The notes below the pieces were generated by a model that was not told the origin of the DNA, did no database searches, and was given only the letters and a program-made list of their open reading frames with translations. From the NCBI RefSeq assembly GCF_964355755.1, contig NC_092679.1:20326932-20390931 (forward strand): a stretch of DNA of 64,000 nt, in the 5' to 3' direction. Below are positions 22,264 through 35,822 of the stretch, piece after piece. The stretch is from Antedon mediterranea (lineage: Eukaryota; Echinodermata; Crinoidea; Comatulida; Antedonidae). The translations under genes were made by a program, and so were the position numbers. The first letter of the stretch is position 1, and the number at the start of each line of letters is the position of its first letter.

Positions 22264-22376
22264 GCTCACTATGTCGGTCGGTCTGTCGGTTGGTCGGTCG
22301 GTCTGTCGGTTGATCGGTAAACACTAACTCGAGCACGCGACTGCAGCCCGGTGTATATGGCCTTGTTATTTTGAAT
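22264..22376. repeat. Dispersed GTCGGTCG element, copy 1
   Basis: CTCACTATGTCGGTCGGTCT followed by further TCGG units, then GCACGCGACT and GGCCTTGTTATT. The same order of words recurs at 59453-59560, so this is a dispersed element rather than a chance microsatellite. Confidence 0.6.
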
Positions 22377-22930
22377 AGGACGATGTTTTTCTCTTATTAT
22401 ACTTGGCATCGTGCGAACGTCCTTAATAATCAAACCATCTAAATCGTATTCATTTATTTGGAGTGTGACCACCTAAGTAATTTCGAGAATATTAGAAATT
22501 TGTAATCCATAACAAACGCTGTATTCCGTGCTTCTTGTCCATGGCATTTGGCGTGATAAATGTCACTCGAAGATAAATTGCAGAATTAGACCAAAATCCT
22601 TAAAGCTTGTCATTTTCTATTTCATTAAGAAAATCACGCTGAATTGTGATTTTGCGTGTGGAAGTCCTATTACTTTTATTGCCTTGATGCCTACTACGAT
22701 GTGTATATTTATTACCGAATTTTCTACACTTTTTATTATATATATATTTTAGAGGTCAATGGATTTTATTTAATTACCTGGATCTGTTGAAACTACTCAC
22801 TGATTCTATAATTAACTATTAATTCGTTCATTTGTGCTATCAGTCATTAATCTGCAGCTCAGCTTGAGATTTGCATTATTCTTGAAAATACGGTTTGATT
22901 AATTTGGATGTGCTAGATTTTTTTCCACTG
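22377..22930 (+). other. Intergenic, no gene seen
   Basis: No coding or structural signal that I can support. One 74-codon frame at 22528-22752 is AT-rich and featureless. Confidence 0.3.
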
Positions 22931-23116
22931 GATATAGTAAACAGGAAGGATCTATATCTGGACTTTCTGATCAAATTTGACAAACCTATTATTAGAGTTT
23001 TAACAAATCTGTGCCAACAGTAGAACTAAATACAGTAAAGGATATGATGAAATCAAAACTAGGCCTTAATTTGATCAGAATGTTCAAAATGTACATTCTT
23101 CCTGTTTACTATATCT
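22931..23116. repeat. Imperfect inverted repeat, MITE-like
   Basis: The left arm GATATAGTAAACAGGAAG is mirrored at the right by CTTCCTGTTTACTATATC. Internal words (CTGATCAAATTTGA and AATTTGATCAGAA) also pair. About 186 bases, non-coding. A single copy in the window. Confidence 0.6.
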
Positions 23117-24990
23117 AGTAGAATCAATTCTACTATTAGATACACTGTAAGTATAAAAGTAAACTTGCCCCAAGTCTGTAGTTATTTCGAGGATTTTCGA
23201 TGTTTCTTTGAAATACAAATACAGTTTACAAGCTCAAGTAGTTTACGTATGAAACGTTATTTGGGCCAACATATTTACCTTTTTATTAGTATTCAGTCAA
23301 AACTCCCTCTAGAACCCAGACTAGTATAGGCCTATAAGAGGTAAATATTATTCAAAATAGATTAACTAGGTATAAACGAGAACAAGATAAAGAGAGGAAT
23401 GATGAGCAGAGGAGAATAACAGATTTGAGAAGAAACAACGAAATAAGTAATTCTGGTTTTTTTTTGCTACTGACGGAAATAGGCACATCAACCATATCAC
23501 ACATGTGCTAAAGTTACCTAGCTTAACAGAATCAATGGTATAGGCAATAATATAGGTCTTGGTACCATCGGTATGTGATACGGCACTACTCCAATCTCAA
23601 GAACTCATCATCCATCCACAGTACACCCACCCGAAACAATATTTCTTCAATATATACAGTTATATTACTTAAACGCTGAACATGTTTAGATGGAAGATGA
23701 AGAGGCGATCTTATGGTCGATGTGGAGCAACTATAATCAGACAATCACCGCTTTACAATTAGCTGCATGGTGATAATTAACATCTCAATCTTTGCTTGCG
23801 TCCATCAATTATCGCCCGCTTTCGGTAGAATTCTTCTCGAACAAGAACTAATGATCCTAAGCTCAGAGTATACGTCTACAAATAATGCACTTTAAAGATA
23901 TTTTGTGGGGCTTGACTGGTAAATTGAGTGAATTGAACATTTTAATAATTTCGAATTAAAAGTATAAATCAGATATGAAATGCCACAATCGACAAAATAT
24001 TAACACATGAACGTAGGCCTACTCCGAAAGTGAAGCTTGTATTTTCTATAACTTAGTTTTTGGCACTTTTTCATTCGACCATGATCAGTAGTTAGTTATC
24101 GGATATTGTATACCCTGGTACATTGAACAACCCCACAGAGGTATAGTTAAAATGAAAAGAGGATGTTCGATTCGATATTGGAAGATATCGCTCCGGTCTG
24201 GAAACATGAATTCGTCTAAATACCGACAATACCTGATGAACCGATAAACAAAAAAAAAAAAAATCCTCCCTCAGTCTCACCAACAACCTAGGCCTACTCC
24301 TTCCCCAGCTTCGTTGTTTTCATTTAATTATTTCTGACAGCATTCGCCTTCCATACAACAACACATTATGCCTGTATTGCAAGTGTCTAATCTCGCTCGA
24401 ATTTTAAAAGTGATGATCAATCCAGCTGGTCATTTTGACACTCAGCTAGGAATGCCTAGGCCCATAGCCAGCATTCCAATATCTGCTAACTACTCATCTT
24501 TATATCATCTTAATATGTTTTTTCTAGAAAGGTATTCGATTAAAAAAGCGCGAATATCCTACCCTTGGTGAAGGTGGCAGACTATAACCGGTTGTGTTCT
24601 TATTGAAGGAATGGTTAACGAAATGTTCCCAATGAACATAAATTAGGTTAGGTTTCCTTAATTATTCGTTGAAAGTGGACCTAAAATGGATTTTCGATTT
24701 CCAAGAAATTCACATGTGTCATGTTATTTAAATGTATCAAAACACACTCCCATACAAATTAAAACAAAATGTATAGGCCCTAGTATTTTAAGAAAAAAAA
24801 CCCGACATTTTAAGATACTTTTGTAAATTAGCGAAAAATAAATTACAATATTCTATTGCAACGGCCGTCGGGAGCATCTATATACACGACATCTTGTACA
24901 CCAGAGACAACGTTTTGAGGACACTAATATAATATAAATTGAAGTTAATAGAGACGATTGTTATATCTTATATAAATGTAATTTCTATTC
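23117..24990 (+). other. Intergenic, no gene seen
   Basis: AT-rich sequence with an A-run near 24248 and TAGGCCTA words. The frames at 24092-24286 and 24368-24571 are short and unrecognised. Confidence 0.3.
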
Positions 24991-24999
24991 TAAGGGGTA

Positions 25000-25165
25000 T
25001 TTCAGACATGTGTTTATATTCTTGGCTTTTTTCTGCTATGCGATTGTCACGATATACTTTTTCTACTTCTAATTTCGATCCCTGTTATTTTCATAAATTT
25101 ATAATAAATTGCTTTGTAATATTTGGACTGTTTTGAAATAAAGTCCATCCATTCATTCACATTTA
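25000..25165 (+). mobile_element. Probable LINE 3' end with (CATT)n tail
   Basis: An AT-rich run finishes ATTTGGACTGTTTTGAAATA and then AAGTCCATCCATTCATTCAC. A final AATAAA-type word followed by (CATT)n is the usual end of CR1/L2-like elements in invertebrates. The body is too short to classify. Confidence 0.4.
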
Positions 25166-26297
25166 ATTAGTCATTGTTTACAACTTTTACAATTACAGTA
25201 TATAATTGATGGCAGGGATCCATGCATAAAGAAATTTACAATTCTGTTTTTGCATGTGAACATATAAAAAAACCCTTTATAATAATGTTTCTGGGTAATT
25301 TGAACTGATTTTAAATTCTTCTTCTTCCCTATAAATTTATTTACACAGCAAATAGGCCAGCGGCCCGAAGTACATATTAAATACACAAAACAGAAGCAAA
25401 ATGAATTATTTCTTTTTAAAGGCACAACAAATGTAGATTATGTAGATATGAATATGAGTAATATTTCTGAAAGCCATTCAATTAATGAACTTACTTTTAG
25501 AAGGGAAATTATAAAACGAAACTGATAATAACTCCTGACGTAACTCATTCAGTTAGGCCTATAGGTAATTAAAGCAGAGTTCTCTATTTTAATTAATTAA
25601 ACTCAGTTAAACTTGGATCGATCGACGACTGTATGTACTATTGTTATTTAAGATAATTAGACTATTCCTATTTTTAAAATTAAAAAAAAAGATGTTTTAT
25701 TGAAATTTGCATACTTTTTATTTTGGATAAATTATTTCGAACAGAGTTTCATCACAAATTACAACAAAATTTCATCATAAGTAATTTGGTCATTTTCAAG
25801 GAAAACAGAACTTCAAATCACTGATGCCCATGCTACATAAATCACAGACGCATCCTAGAATTCTATTAAATTAACACCATACAACATAATCCAATGATTG
25901 AAAACGTCTGTCTGCAAATCAATAACTCATCCTCACTCAATCCCAATGTGCAAGTCACGTCCAAAACCAACACATTTGATAGCTAAACCTGACACGCGGT
26001 AATATCCACTCTTCGGCGCGCGAACCCGTGAAATGATAGTCTGCGAAATAAACGAGACAGTCTCGAGCCTGCAGGTATTTCTTAAGTTTAGGCTGCCGAC
26101 GACAAGACACAAACTTTACTAGATCATACTTTTTACTATAGATATATTATTATATCTAAACAATTACTGCCAGCGGCTTGACACGCTCAGACGACAGCTT
26201 ACCGCAAACTGGCGCGGAAAGATAAATAGATAGGCAAAAATAAGTGTTCCCACTTAATAGGAGTTTTACTGTATTTTCATAAACCGTCGCGATGCTC
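25166..26297 (+). other. Intergenic, no gene seen
   Basis: AT-rich, no supported gene. Short frames only. Confidence 0.3.
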
Positions 26298-26427
26298 AAA
26301 GCTTGGTTTCCACCTGAACGCAACGCAAGTACGTAATTTGACCAGTCACAATGCGATGGATCATCCAAACTTGTCGCTTGTGATTGGTCCACTCTGTTGC
26401 GTTGCGTCCGGGTGGGAACAAAGCTTT
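26298..26427. mobile_element. MITE family B (GGTTCCCAC ends), copy 1
   Basis: The ends are AAAGCTTGGTTTCCACC and GGTGGGAACAAAGCTTT, inverted. Inside are the family words CGCAACGCAAG, TTTGACCA and TTGTGATTGGTC, and GTTGCGTTGCGTCC. About 130 bases. Frames through it (26156-26538) are by-products. Confidence 0.7.
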
Positions 26428-26820
26428 AAGGTGTTTATACTCTTCCCTCCTCGGCTCCTCCTTCTCATAATTTCACACACCTTCAAAGGTGAATGCCACC
26501 ACAGTTATGTATTAGAAATTCGGTGGTTAATGATTTGAAGCGATTGAAAACTATAGTCATGGAATGGATGTGTGAATGTAATGGCATAAGGGAATTTGGT
26601 TTACATATTTCTCCTGTTAATGTTTCAGGTTCAATTTCCATTTCATAATGATAAGGTAAAAGACATCATCCAATTATTCCAAAATCACACAAAAGGTTAA
26701 TCTATACAGTTAATTTATTTTAACAAACACGATAATAAATAATGAACTTTTCATTTATAATACTATATTCTCATTTCTGTCGCTTCTTGACGGATTTATA
26801 TTTTCCTCCTCCTGTTTAAC
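26428..26820 (+). other. Intergenic, no gene seen
   Basis: No supported feature between the family B element and the CpG-rich cluster. Confidence 0.3.
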
Positions 26821-26822
26821 AT

Positions 26823-27000
26823 CAGTGACGAAACGCGCGCGTGCATTTTACGAGATGCGCGCGTTAAAATGTTAGTGACGTCAAAAGGAGGATCCACTGC
26901 GACGCGCGCGTACAAATGTTAGTGAAGACAGGAACAACCACTTTGACGCGCGCGTTTAAATTGTGATGATAACGATACAGCTTTTGCACGCACGTGTCAA
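26823..27000. repeat. CpG-rich ACGCGCGCGT cluster
   Basis: Four to five irregular units, each with a core of the GACGCGCGCGT type, separated by words like TTAAAATGTTAGTGA. Strikingly CpG-rich against the AT-rich background. Related cores lie at 20020-20045, 20675, 42425, 53450-53600 and 62022-62068. Confidence 0.6.
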
Positions 27001-28109
27001 CTTATGTCACTTATGTCAGTGATATAATGACAATCCACAATATTATCTCTTAAACCAAAACGTTTTGTTTTAGTCTAATTGAGTAATTTGTCAGTTTGAT
27101 GTAGTATTTCATTAACTAAGTGTGTAAGATATCTTCCTTCATCATACAAACTTTTCAAAAAGCTTAAAAATATTTCTTTTGTGTATTGTTACCGAGGTTG
27201 TTTAGAGGTTTTTTTTCCTTTAAAATTTTAATACACTAATACTCTTATGACGGCCTTATCAAAGTGTTTATTTTGCATAAAAAATGCATTTTCGTCATTT
27301 TCAAAAGAGGACCCATGGCTATTGAAAATTAAAATGTTGGTAATAATTTATAAATTATCGGATGTTTTAACTGAAATCGAACATTACTAGCTGCATGTAA
27401 AGTTCCGTGATGACAACTTGTGTGAATTATGTATACAGCGGCCTTCGTGGTAAATTGCAGTAAGGTAACTTTTTTTTATGTATAAATAAAAAAGTAATAA
27501 AATGATTTTGAAAAGTAGGAGACAATAGTAAAAGTAAATAGTAAAAGTAAATAGTAAAAGTTTTTGGATTAATTAGGCTCTGTCATGGAATAATGCAATT
27601 TTTTGAAAACAATGTGACTCATTCAGCATACTTAAATATTTAATTTTATATAATAAAATTAATTAATTTTAACTCGTACGCTTTTGTTTTTAAAATATAA
27701 TGCTAACGGACCTATGGAACGCCCTTTGTACGAGGATGTAGGCCTACTATTTAATTGGTCTTTTCTTTTTTTATGTCATCTATAATGGTATTCACTCGAA
27801 TATATTTCATCACACCGATTCCGAAATTGAAATATTATGCGCTCAATTCGATCGGTTAATTTCCGACCTAAAAAAATTGATAAAAAATAACATATGTTAG
27901 TCACAATTCACTTGTTTTTCATAAGGAATATGATACAAAACTGATGAGTTAAATATTGTATTTTAATGACAATAGACACGTGACTATGGTGATAGTAAGA
28001 CAATTTGTATAAATGTACTGTCAATAGAACTTCAGAAGTATCACTACCAGAAAATACTGCCCATGCAGACCTACTGGCCGTCGCGACGAACCAGGGAAGA
28101 CTAAATGTT
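27001..28109 (+). other. Intergenic, no gene seen
   Basis: AT-rich. A short AGTAAAAGTAAAT tandem (three units) lies near 27526-27560. No gene. Confidence 0.3.
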
Positions 28110-28266
28110 AAGCCTTGTCTACACTATCAAACCTTAATTGACAAAAAATATATCCATATATGGACATGATGATGTCATATCACTACCATATTTGGGAATA
28201 TCACTACCATATTTTGGCACATGAAACTTTTTGTCAAACTAGTTTGATAGTGTAGACAGAGCTTTA
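28110..28266. mobile_element. Palindromic MITE family A, copy 2
   Basis: Ends CTTGTCTACACTATCAAACC and GTTTGATAGTGTAGACAGAG, inverted. Core with ATATATGGACATGATGATGT and a duplicated CACTACCATATTT block. Confidence 0.85.
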
Positions 28267-30120
28267 GGCCTACTCTTCTATTCTATTGTCGAACAAGGCC
28301 TCAATATGACAATCCAAGTGCATACATAAGGCAAGGAGGAGTGAAATTTCAAATTAATTTCGCTTTCTCTTGCATAAAGCTATATTTGAACAGTATAGGC
28401 CTAACATAATTCTTGCAAATGTTTTCAGGCAATAAATTTACACTATACATTTTTCGTTTAGCACATTCAAAATTTGATAAAATCATTAAAATTCATCCGG
28501 CAATGATTTGTGAAGATTCGTCAGATAAAAAATAGTAATGTATCAACATCGGATATGTCAAAACTCGAGCAGCTACACTCTGTATCTACTGATTTCATTT
28601 ATTTTGTAAAATCGTTGTCGTTTATTAGTTGTCATTATACAGTTTAAGAAGTTAACGTCAGTGATTACTGAATGAGACTTTAAGCCGTTGGTCTTTCGTT
28701 ATGAATTCTTCGAAAACTATTGATTTATAAATAACACTTTCTGTCGTCACTGTGTCACTAATTTACCAGATTGTCAGTGTTGTACCTCTCCACAAGCTGA
28801 ATAATTTGCCCAGTACCGGTATCATAGACAATTCCGTAATACAGCATCTCATATGTTCACACGCGTGGTGCCTGTATCATCTAAGGTTAGGGATTTTTAA
28901 AAGATAAAATTGGCTCTCGTATAGTTTAGTGCAAGATACAGTAGATAAGTTTATTCTCACAACAAAATCGGTTCAGTTTGCCAGATGTCTTCTTGAAACA
29001 AACTATCCTTCATAATTAATTTACTAATTAAGTTATAATTAGTAAAATAAATTAACAATTTAAAGTTCCACATAAAATTTATACTCAGTTATATACACCG
29101 AGTAATGTGCGTAATTAATTCCCCTGGCTGTTCATATTATCTTGATCATATTCTGATAGGCTTGGGCACCCCGGTGAAGGGGGGGGGGGGGGGGGCACTG
29201 CATGTCTGCGATGTATAATTTCAATCTTTAATTGTATCAATGTTTTTAATTAACTTCGGTATGTTGCACAGGTTTTGTTGGTTAGAAGGTGTCGGAAATA
29301 AGAAGATGGAATTGAAGATCATCGTGACTTGTCTTGTTCAGAATTGTGTCAGTTGTTGTTGGATTGTTACCTTTGACCTATTTATCCCAGCAGGCGATAC
29401 CGCGCCTGGAGCATAGATGGTAGATATATGTATACAATATTTAGAAGATGAAAATGAGATCATTTCATTCTGTCTATCTACCCATTTACAACAATTTCTT
29501 AAAGAAAAAAATGACATTCAAAATTACATTACATTATGTTTATAATTAAAAGTCAAGAGAGATTAATTAATTCTCGTAGATTTGAAATAATTATTTTAAT
29601 CAACAAAAGTTTCATTCAAATAAAATCGCCCACTTTTACTCAACCTTTCATAATACAATACGGTACAACTTTCGTCTGAAATGCATGTTATCTCCGTATC
29701 GAAATCTAGTTTTCCGATGCGTTATTTCAGAAAACCCTGGTTATTGTATTTAGGCCTAACTAAGCTAATATCTTAACGAAATTATAATTATTTATTTATA
29801 TTATAAACCAGGTCGAATCGTTATAACATTACCGATACGTTTCAATTCATTTTTTTCTGATCCTTCAGCACACGGTTTGTCCGGTTGATGAAAATACAGT
29901 ATTTATACTCAAATTGTTCATACAATGGGGTTGGATCGCAATTCACGGTCAGAAAAAGCACGATGCCAAAAGTTCATCAAATTATATGTGAAAGTAAAAA
30001 TATAGGTCTCAACACACATGTTAAATAATAATCACGTATTAAATGTGCATTAACTGCGACGGCAAGCTTTTCATCTGTGTTTTAATGTGCGGGTAATGCA
30101 TACATGTTGTACAAAGGCTT
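28267..30120 (+). other. Intergenic, with a G-run and a dispersed element copy
   Basis: No gene. A G-homopolymer of about 17 bases lies at 29180-29196. The stretch 28801-28880 (ATCTCATATGTTCACACG, GTGCCTGTATCAT) resembles the element at 33621-33850. Confidence 0.4.
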
Positions 30121-30320
30121 AAGCTCTGTCTACACTATAAAAGAAACGTGATGTGCCCATATATGGACACGATCATGTCATATTACTACCATATCTGGGA
30201 ATATTATTATCGTATTTGATGTCATATCATATCACTACTATATTTGGGCATATCACTACTATATTTGGACAAATCACACTTTTATTGTCAAACTAGTTTG
30301 ATAGTGTAGACAGAGCTTTA
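30121..30320. mobile_element. Palindromic MITE family A, copy 3
   Basis: Ends AAGCTCTGTCTACACTATAA and TTTGATAGTGTAGACAGAGC, inverted. The core is longer than usual because the CACTACTATATTTGGGCA block is repeated. Confidence 0.85.
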
Positions 30321-31915
30321 CAAAGTACGACAGAACACATGACGTCACTATTAATTAATTATCTCTTCTTCGTTCTAAAAACACTGACGTCGTCCTAAGG
30401 AAAACATTTTAAATTTAATTTATCCCAATCTATGCAAAGTGCACTCTGTGATATATATAATAACATCTACATTCATATTTGATTTGATTAAAATATCATA
30501 TAACGTCAGTTATATTAAATTAGTTTAATCTATAGACTACATTTTTTTCTGGCCTTCATTTCGATTGAACTTTCAGTCGTCTATTTTAGGAGAGTTCTGA
30601 TCAGAGAAATGTATGATTCGATCATTTCGTCCAACAAAAAGATACTCTTCGGAATAATTTCATTTCTTTAGACACGCATTGAACTATAATAAAAAAAATA
30701 CCAGAGCTAATGAAAAACGGATATTAAAATTACTATGATACTTTAGAGACGAGAAAGGGATATAAATGAAAGACGAAAACAAAATAAAGAGATGTTTCTT
30801 CTGAGATAACATTAACATTAGCTTTGATGTTATACCGCATGTAGAAATAATTAATGAAATATGATTTTAGAAGGTAAAGATATTTAAACGATAAAATATC
30901 GGGCACTATTATTAATTAATATGGGTTTCACAACAACAACAAAACAAAACAAAAACACGGTATTTAAGAAAAAACTGTATCCGCATCCCCATATAGGTCT
31001 AAGTTTTCGGTCGTGAGGCATCGCGTTTTCCCCACCACCAGCAATACAATACAACATTACTGTAACTCGTCTATTCAATTACAAAATCATTCATGGATGA
31101 GAAACTGAATATGATTGGTTTAAAGTTTTGTTAAAGCCATTTAAAGGATGACTTGCCTTACACGGTGTGGGTATCGCCTCATATTATTACGTATGATCAT
31201 ATGCACACTTCACTGCACATCAACGGTTTTCAGTTATAATTTTGAGTGAGAAAGTAACTTTTAAACTAAAACACTGCAAGCATTCATGTTTAAAAGGGAT
31301 AATTCATGAAATAAAATAAAATAACATATCAACCATGAATTTCTTCCTGGTGTGAGCCTTTTTTTTACATTTCCTTTTACTGTGAACTTTCATGCAATTT
31401 TATAGCACCCTAACAAACACCCAACTGGATACCGTGTACTCTAAGTATTTAAATAAAAACATTATCTGAGCACACTCAGGATAGATCAGCTTATGTTTCG
31501 TCTTTGTTTTCATAAATATAACCTATGACTGCACACGACAGTTGTATGTTTTCTTTTCTACTATTATAATCTAAACATGAATTAAACCTATAGTATCAGG
31601 TAGATTTTCATCACATCCGATATTGAATCTTTTGCGTAATGGGCGTTCCATACGATTCTTGTGGACCATCCGAATTAAGCTTGATCGCTATGGAATTTTA
31701 AACACAACAGATGATGGTATAATATCTATATTGACATTCCTCTAGCCCGGAATATAATAGTTGAAGTTTCTATGCTGTGGAAATGTATGTCGGGTTATTC
31801 TCATTTTTTATTGTATTATATTTGTGACAAAGGGGTTGCGTATATTTACAGTATGTCTGTACAACAACGCAAAATTCGAAATTATTTCCGCCCGTCTGTC
31901 TGTCTGTTTGCTCTC
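30321..31915 (+). other. Intergenic, no gene seen
   Basis: AT-rich, featureless apart from AT runs. The minus-strand frame at 30884-31078 is unrecognised. Confidence 0.3.
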
Positions 31916-32210
31916 CTAAAGCATGGTTCCCACTACGGCAAATCCTAAAATTTGGTTGGCACTACAACAAATCCTAAAATCATAGGGCTTGGTCCTTCCA
32001 AGGCTATTGATAGCCAGGTCCCACTACGCCAGACCTAAAGATGGGTACACACTACGACACATCCTAAATATTGGATTCCACTACCACCAATCCTAAAGCT
32101 CGGTTCCCACTACTACAAATCCTAACTTTGTTCCCACTACGACAAATCCTAACTTTGTTCCCACTACGACAAATCCTAATTTTTTTTCCACTACGTAAAA
32201 TTCTAAAGCA
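31916..32210. repeat. Minisatellite of about 30 bases (CCCACTACGACAAATCCTAA)
   Basis: Eight or more diverged units with the core CCCACTACGACAAATCCTAA separated by TTTGGTT-like spacers; the last units are near-perfect. The GGTTCCCACTA word equals the end of MITE family B, so the array may have grown from such an end. Confidence 0.75.
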
Positions 32211-33130
32211 TATTATGTTCTTTTTTGATTGTTGCTTTTATTTGAAATTTAAGGATGAATGTAGGCCTACTGAAGATGAAAAGGTGAAATAAAATATGAG
32301 ACGAATTGAATTTGTATACAGTACGCGCAACCCACGTGATACTCTAACTTTTTTAGGAGGACTGCGCATGCGCGACTTTGATGGAAATATCCGTTAACTT
32401 GCTTGATTGTGGCACATTTACCGCGACAAACGCTTCGGAGCGGACGGATTTTAATCAAATTGTAATGGTTCTGTAGCCAACAGTCACGGATAGAGAAACG
32501 TATCAACGACGAATGGATTATGCCACCCTGGCTTTTCTGATGTGTGAACTTGTTATTGCTGGTGCAACACTTATGTTGTAGATGCCTTTTTTATTATAGT
32601 GTTGATACCAATTAATGAATACGAACTCTTTTACTATTCAATTTCAACCCTGGAATATATGCTGATTCAAGATGTCCATTTGAGTCTTTTCATTTTGGTA
32701 AGTTTGTTTTTGTTGTTCTAATGAATATTCATGTATTAGATATTCCATTGTCGGCATTCCGTTTCCATTTGCACTACCTACGCTACTGGACATACACATA
32801 CAACAATTATTGTAAACAAAACTTTAAGAGCACAAAATGCCTTATCGTGTGAAAGCACGTTAGAGTCTGTTCGTTGTGTCAAAAACCTGGAGAAAACGCC
32901 GATGTTTTCTTTATTCCAGGGACCCCATTCTGAAAACGACCGATAGGCCTATATTAAATGCTAATTTCTCTATTGCATTTCATCTATTGCTAGTGATGAC
33001 TTTTCTCCTCCGTCTTTGACAGCAACAAATATATATTATATTAATGTCATTAAGTTTATACAGAACGGATATACTGTAGTGGTAAGGAAACAATATGCTA
33101 CAAAAGTATTAAATATGTGCTGCTATCTAG
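32211..33130 (+). other. Intergenic, no gene seen
   Basis: No supported gene. Short frames at 32267-32506 (minus) and 33016-33243 (plus) lack motifs. Confidence 0.3.
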
Positions 33131-33256
33131 CAGCAATCTTTTTGGGATCTGCCTTCGTCCAGTTTTTTTTTATTATCTCTTGCCATTGTTGTTTTTGTTA
33201 TACTATTAGTCTTTTGGACGTTAATAAATGTTCTTTGAATTGAATTGAATTCAGAA
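33131..33256 (+). mobile_element. Probable LINE/SINE 3' end with (TTGAA)n tail
   Basis: A pyrimidine-rich stretch leads to GGACGTTAATAAATGTTCTT and a tail TTGAATTGAATTGAATTC. This is a typical retroelement terminus. The overlapping 75-codon frame shows no reverse transcriptase motif. Confidence 0.45.
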
Positions 33257-33620
33257 TTGTAAATTTAATGACGTGGCGAATGTTAAGATTACCGCATTTC
33301 AATTTTTTTTTAAATAGCCATGAAAGATTATTTTTATGATAGGCCTATATTATTATAATAGTAATAAGTTCATTATGTAGGCTTAATGTTATATTCATGA
33401 ATTCATAATGTAATTATGAATATGATCTATAATAATTATGTATAATCTCAAGTATTATTCGGTAAATCTTTGTGATCATAACCTGTTTCTTGAAATCCCC
33501 GCCGTTAGATTAAAACTTCAGTGTCATAAAACCGTGTCAACAATAATGATACAGTTTGGTAATATTAAGAAGTGTTTATGATACTGCTCCGCTATTTCTA
33601 AATTAGTCATGAGTATGGTA

Positions 33621-33850
33621 GGCATATTCTGTGATACAGCGTCTCATGTGTTTCACATGTGATGCATGCATCATATAAACTAACCTAACATTCCATGACA
33701 GGCATCGTGTGATACACGCTGTATTACGTAGTGTGCCCGATACTAGACAAATACTTTATAGATTATCATATGTGGCACCATGTGATACACATAGATGCTG
33801 TATTACAGAATTTGCCTGATACTGGACAAACATAGATCGTTATATGTGAC
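33621..33850. repeat. Tandem pair of a dispersed element
   Basis: Two diverged units with the order GTGATACA(C/G)..., GCTGTATTAC, then TGCC(C/T)GATACT(A/G)GACAAA. A third, partial copy is at 28801-28880. Non-coding. Confidence 0.55.
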
Positions 33851-34960
33851 GATTGTTTGGAAGAGATGACTAAGTACAGTAGATGCGATATAACCACCGG
33901 TTTAATCTCTAAATCTTTGATAAATGTCTCAAATTGATTGTAAATTAATAGAATTAAATATTGTCAATCTTCCAATTTGTCTTTTAATAAACCAACTGTA
34001 TATCTACGCAAAAAAAAATTGAAGCTGACGCTTAGAGCTGTCAGATCAACGCAATACAATTGAAAGTTGACGCTTAAAGTTGTGAGAGCGACGGGAGGCC
34101 TACAGTTGGTTAATTTAGCTGTTGTAGGTTGGTGGTCTTTAGTAGCCACAGGGTGGAAGTAGGGTAGATGGTCACCCACCATTACAGATATAACAGCTGA
34201 ACTAAAAGTCATTTAAGATATGATCTGTGGCTAAAGAGAGGACATGTTTTGCAAGTCAATGTCCGGCCGAGAGAATTAAAATCGTGACAAAATGGATAGG
34301 TGTTTACAATATTATGAATAAACGAATGACGATACAATGATCATCAATTTACCCTTTCTTCTGCGATCCTTTTCTAAATTGTTTAATACAATAGACTTTC
34401 CGCAGCCGTGTTACGAAACGACGTCAAGCAAAGCTCTGACAATTGTCTGACAAATACATTTTAGATTTTCGATTTCATTCTAGCCATCACAACTTTGATA
34501 TAGTTACACTTAGTTGGGGATACTACGTGCATATTGATTGGTGCATAGTCATGTGGAGCGTCGTGACAAACGAAACATTTCATTTTCCGGCGCCCGATCG
34601 GAACCGTGAAAAAACAGGTGTGAAAGACCCTTTATAGATGGACACGAAAGAAAGGTTTTCCAATAGAATGTAAACAATATTTTATGGAAGAACCTAGTAC
34701 TGGCCGTCCTCTTTTTGCTTTCTCGTGTTTTTCAAAATAGAACATTATTTCCTGCTTGCTGCGCTGACAATGTCTTGTGAACGTATATATCATCATATCA
34801 TCATCATCATAATAACATTTATTTCTTATCATTTCAAAGTAAACAAAATAACAATTTAAATATATATATATATGCATTGATGAAGGGCTAGTGTTTCCCG
34901 AAAGCTCTGCTAACTTTTCTGGCTGTTTTACTTCTCGTTTTGATTTAGCTTTTCGCTTTT
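33851..34960 (+). other. Intergenic, no gene seen
   Basis: No supported gene. A (TA)n run lies near 34860 and an (ATC)n run near 34790. Confidence 0.3.
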
Positions 34961-35172
34961 ATTTTGTATCTCCATTGAGATCCAGCCACTGATACCCACA
35001 GCATTGTCATTTTTTCAGTAATTTGCCTTTAGATTGATAAATATATATATATATATAAATCCAAAGGCAAATTACTGAAAAAATGACAATGCTATAAATC
35101 CAAAGGCAAATTACTGAAAAAATGACAATGCTGTGGGTATCAGTGGCTGGATCTCAATGGAGATACAAAATA
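34961..35172. repeat. Near-perfect foldback palindrome with duplicated arm
   Basis: The left arm (34961-35035; ATTTTGTATCTCCATTGAGA, then GCCACTGATACCCACAGCAT) is complementary to 35098-35172. The segment AAATCCAAAGGCAAATTACT with its flank is present twice on the right (35058-35095 and again from 35096). The spacer is a (TA)n run. The arms are so alike that the event must be recent, or it is an assembly foldback. Confidence 0.85.
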
Positions 35173-35610
35173 AAATAATTATTGCTATACATACTGTGTT
35201 TAGATGGCGGAAATATTATAATGTGAATGAAGATGACAATTATATTACAAATAACCATTTTGGCCATTATAGACCAATTCTTCATTCTTAATAGACAGTC
35301 AATTCTCCACTCTAACACACAAATTGATTTTATTTTGATTGATGGATTCTCTGTGAGTAAAATGAAATGTAACCATTAAATAAATACTTCCTAATGAAAA
35401 AGGAAAGATATACTGTTTATCATCTATGGGTCAATTTAAACGGGCTAATTGGACTCAAACGTTGCTCGTTTCTTGTTCTTATAATATTGTGGTAAAGCTA
35501 TAAAATATTTCCAATATCGTCCATTTCTTATAATAAAAAGAGAAGGTATAAATTGTCCATGTTTACACTGTAAGTGTTTGCTTATACTAAAGTATAGCGT
35601 TTTAGTATCA

Positions 35611-35822
35611 AATTATTACAAATTCGACAACTTTTTTACAACAAAAAAAGTATTACAAATGCGAAAACTTTATTACAAATGCGAAAAGATTATTACAAAG
35701 TGGAAATTTTATTACAAAGTGCGACAACTTTATTTCAAAGTACGAACAAATTATTACAAAGTGCGACAACTTTTATTACAAATTGCGACAACTTTATAAA
35801 AAAATTGCGACAACTTGTATTC
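35611..35822. repeat. Minisatellite of about 22 bases (TTATTACAAAGTGCGACAAC)
   Basis: About nine diverged units with cores such as TTATTACAAAGTGCGACAAC. Two overlapping open frames (35578-35915) only reflect the repeat. Confidence 0.75.

Noticed and set aside
33016-33243. Possible retroelement protein frame
   Set aside because: No reverse transcriptase or endonuclease motif; it ends in the retroelement tail, so it is 3' non-coding.
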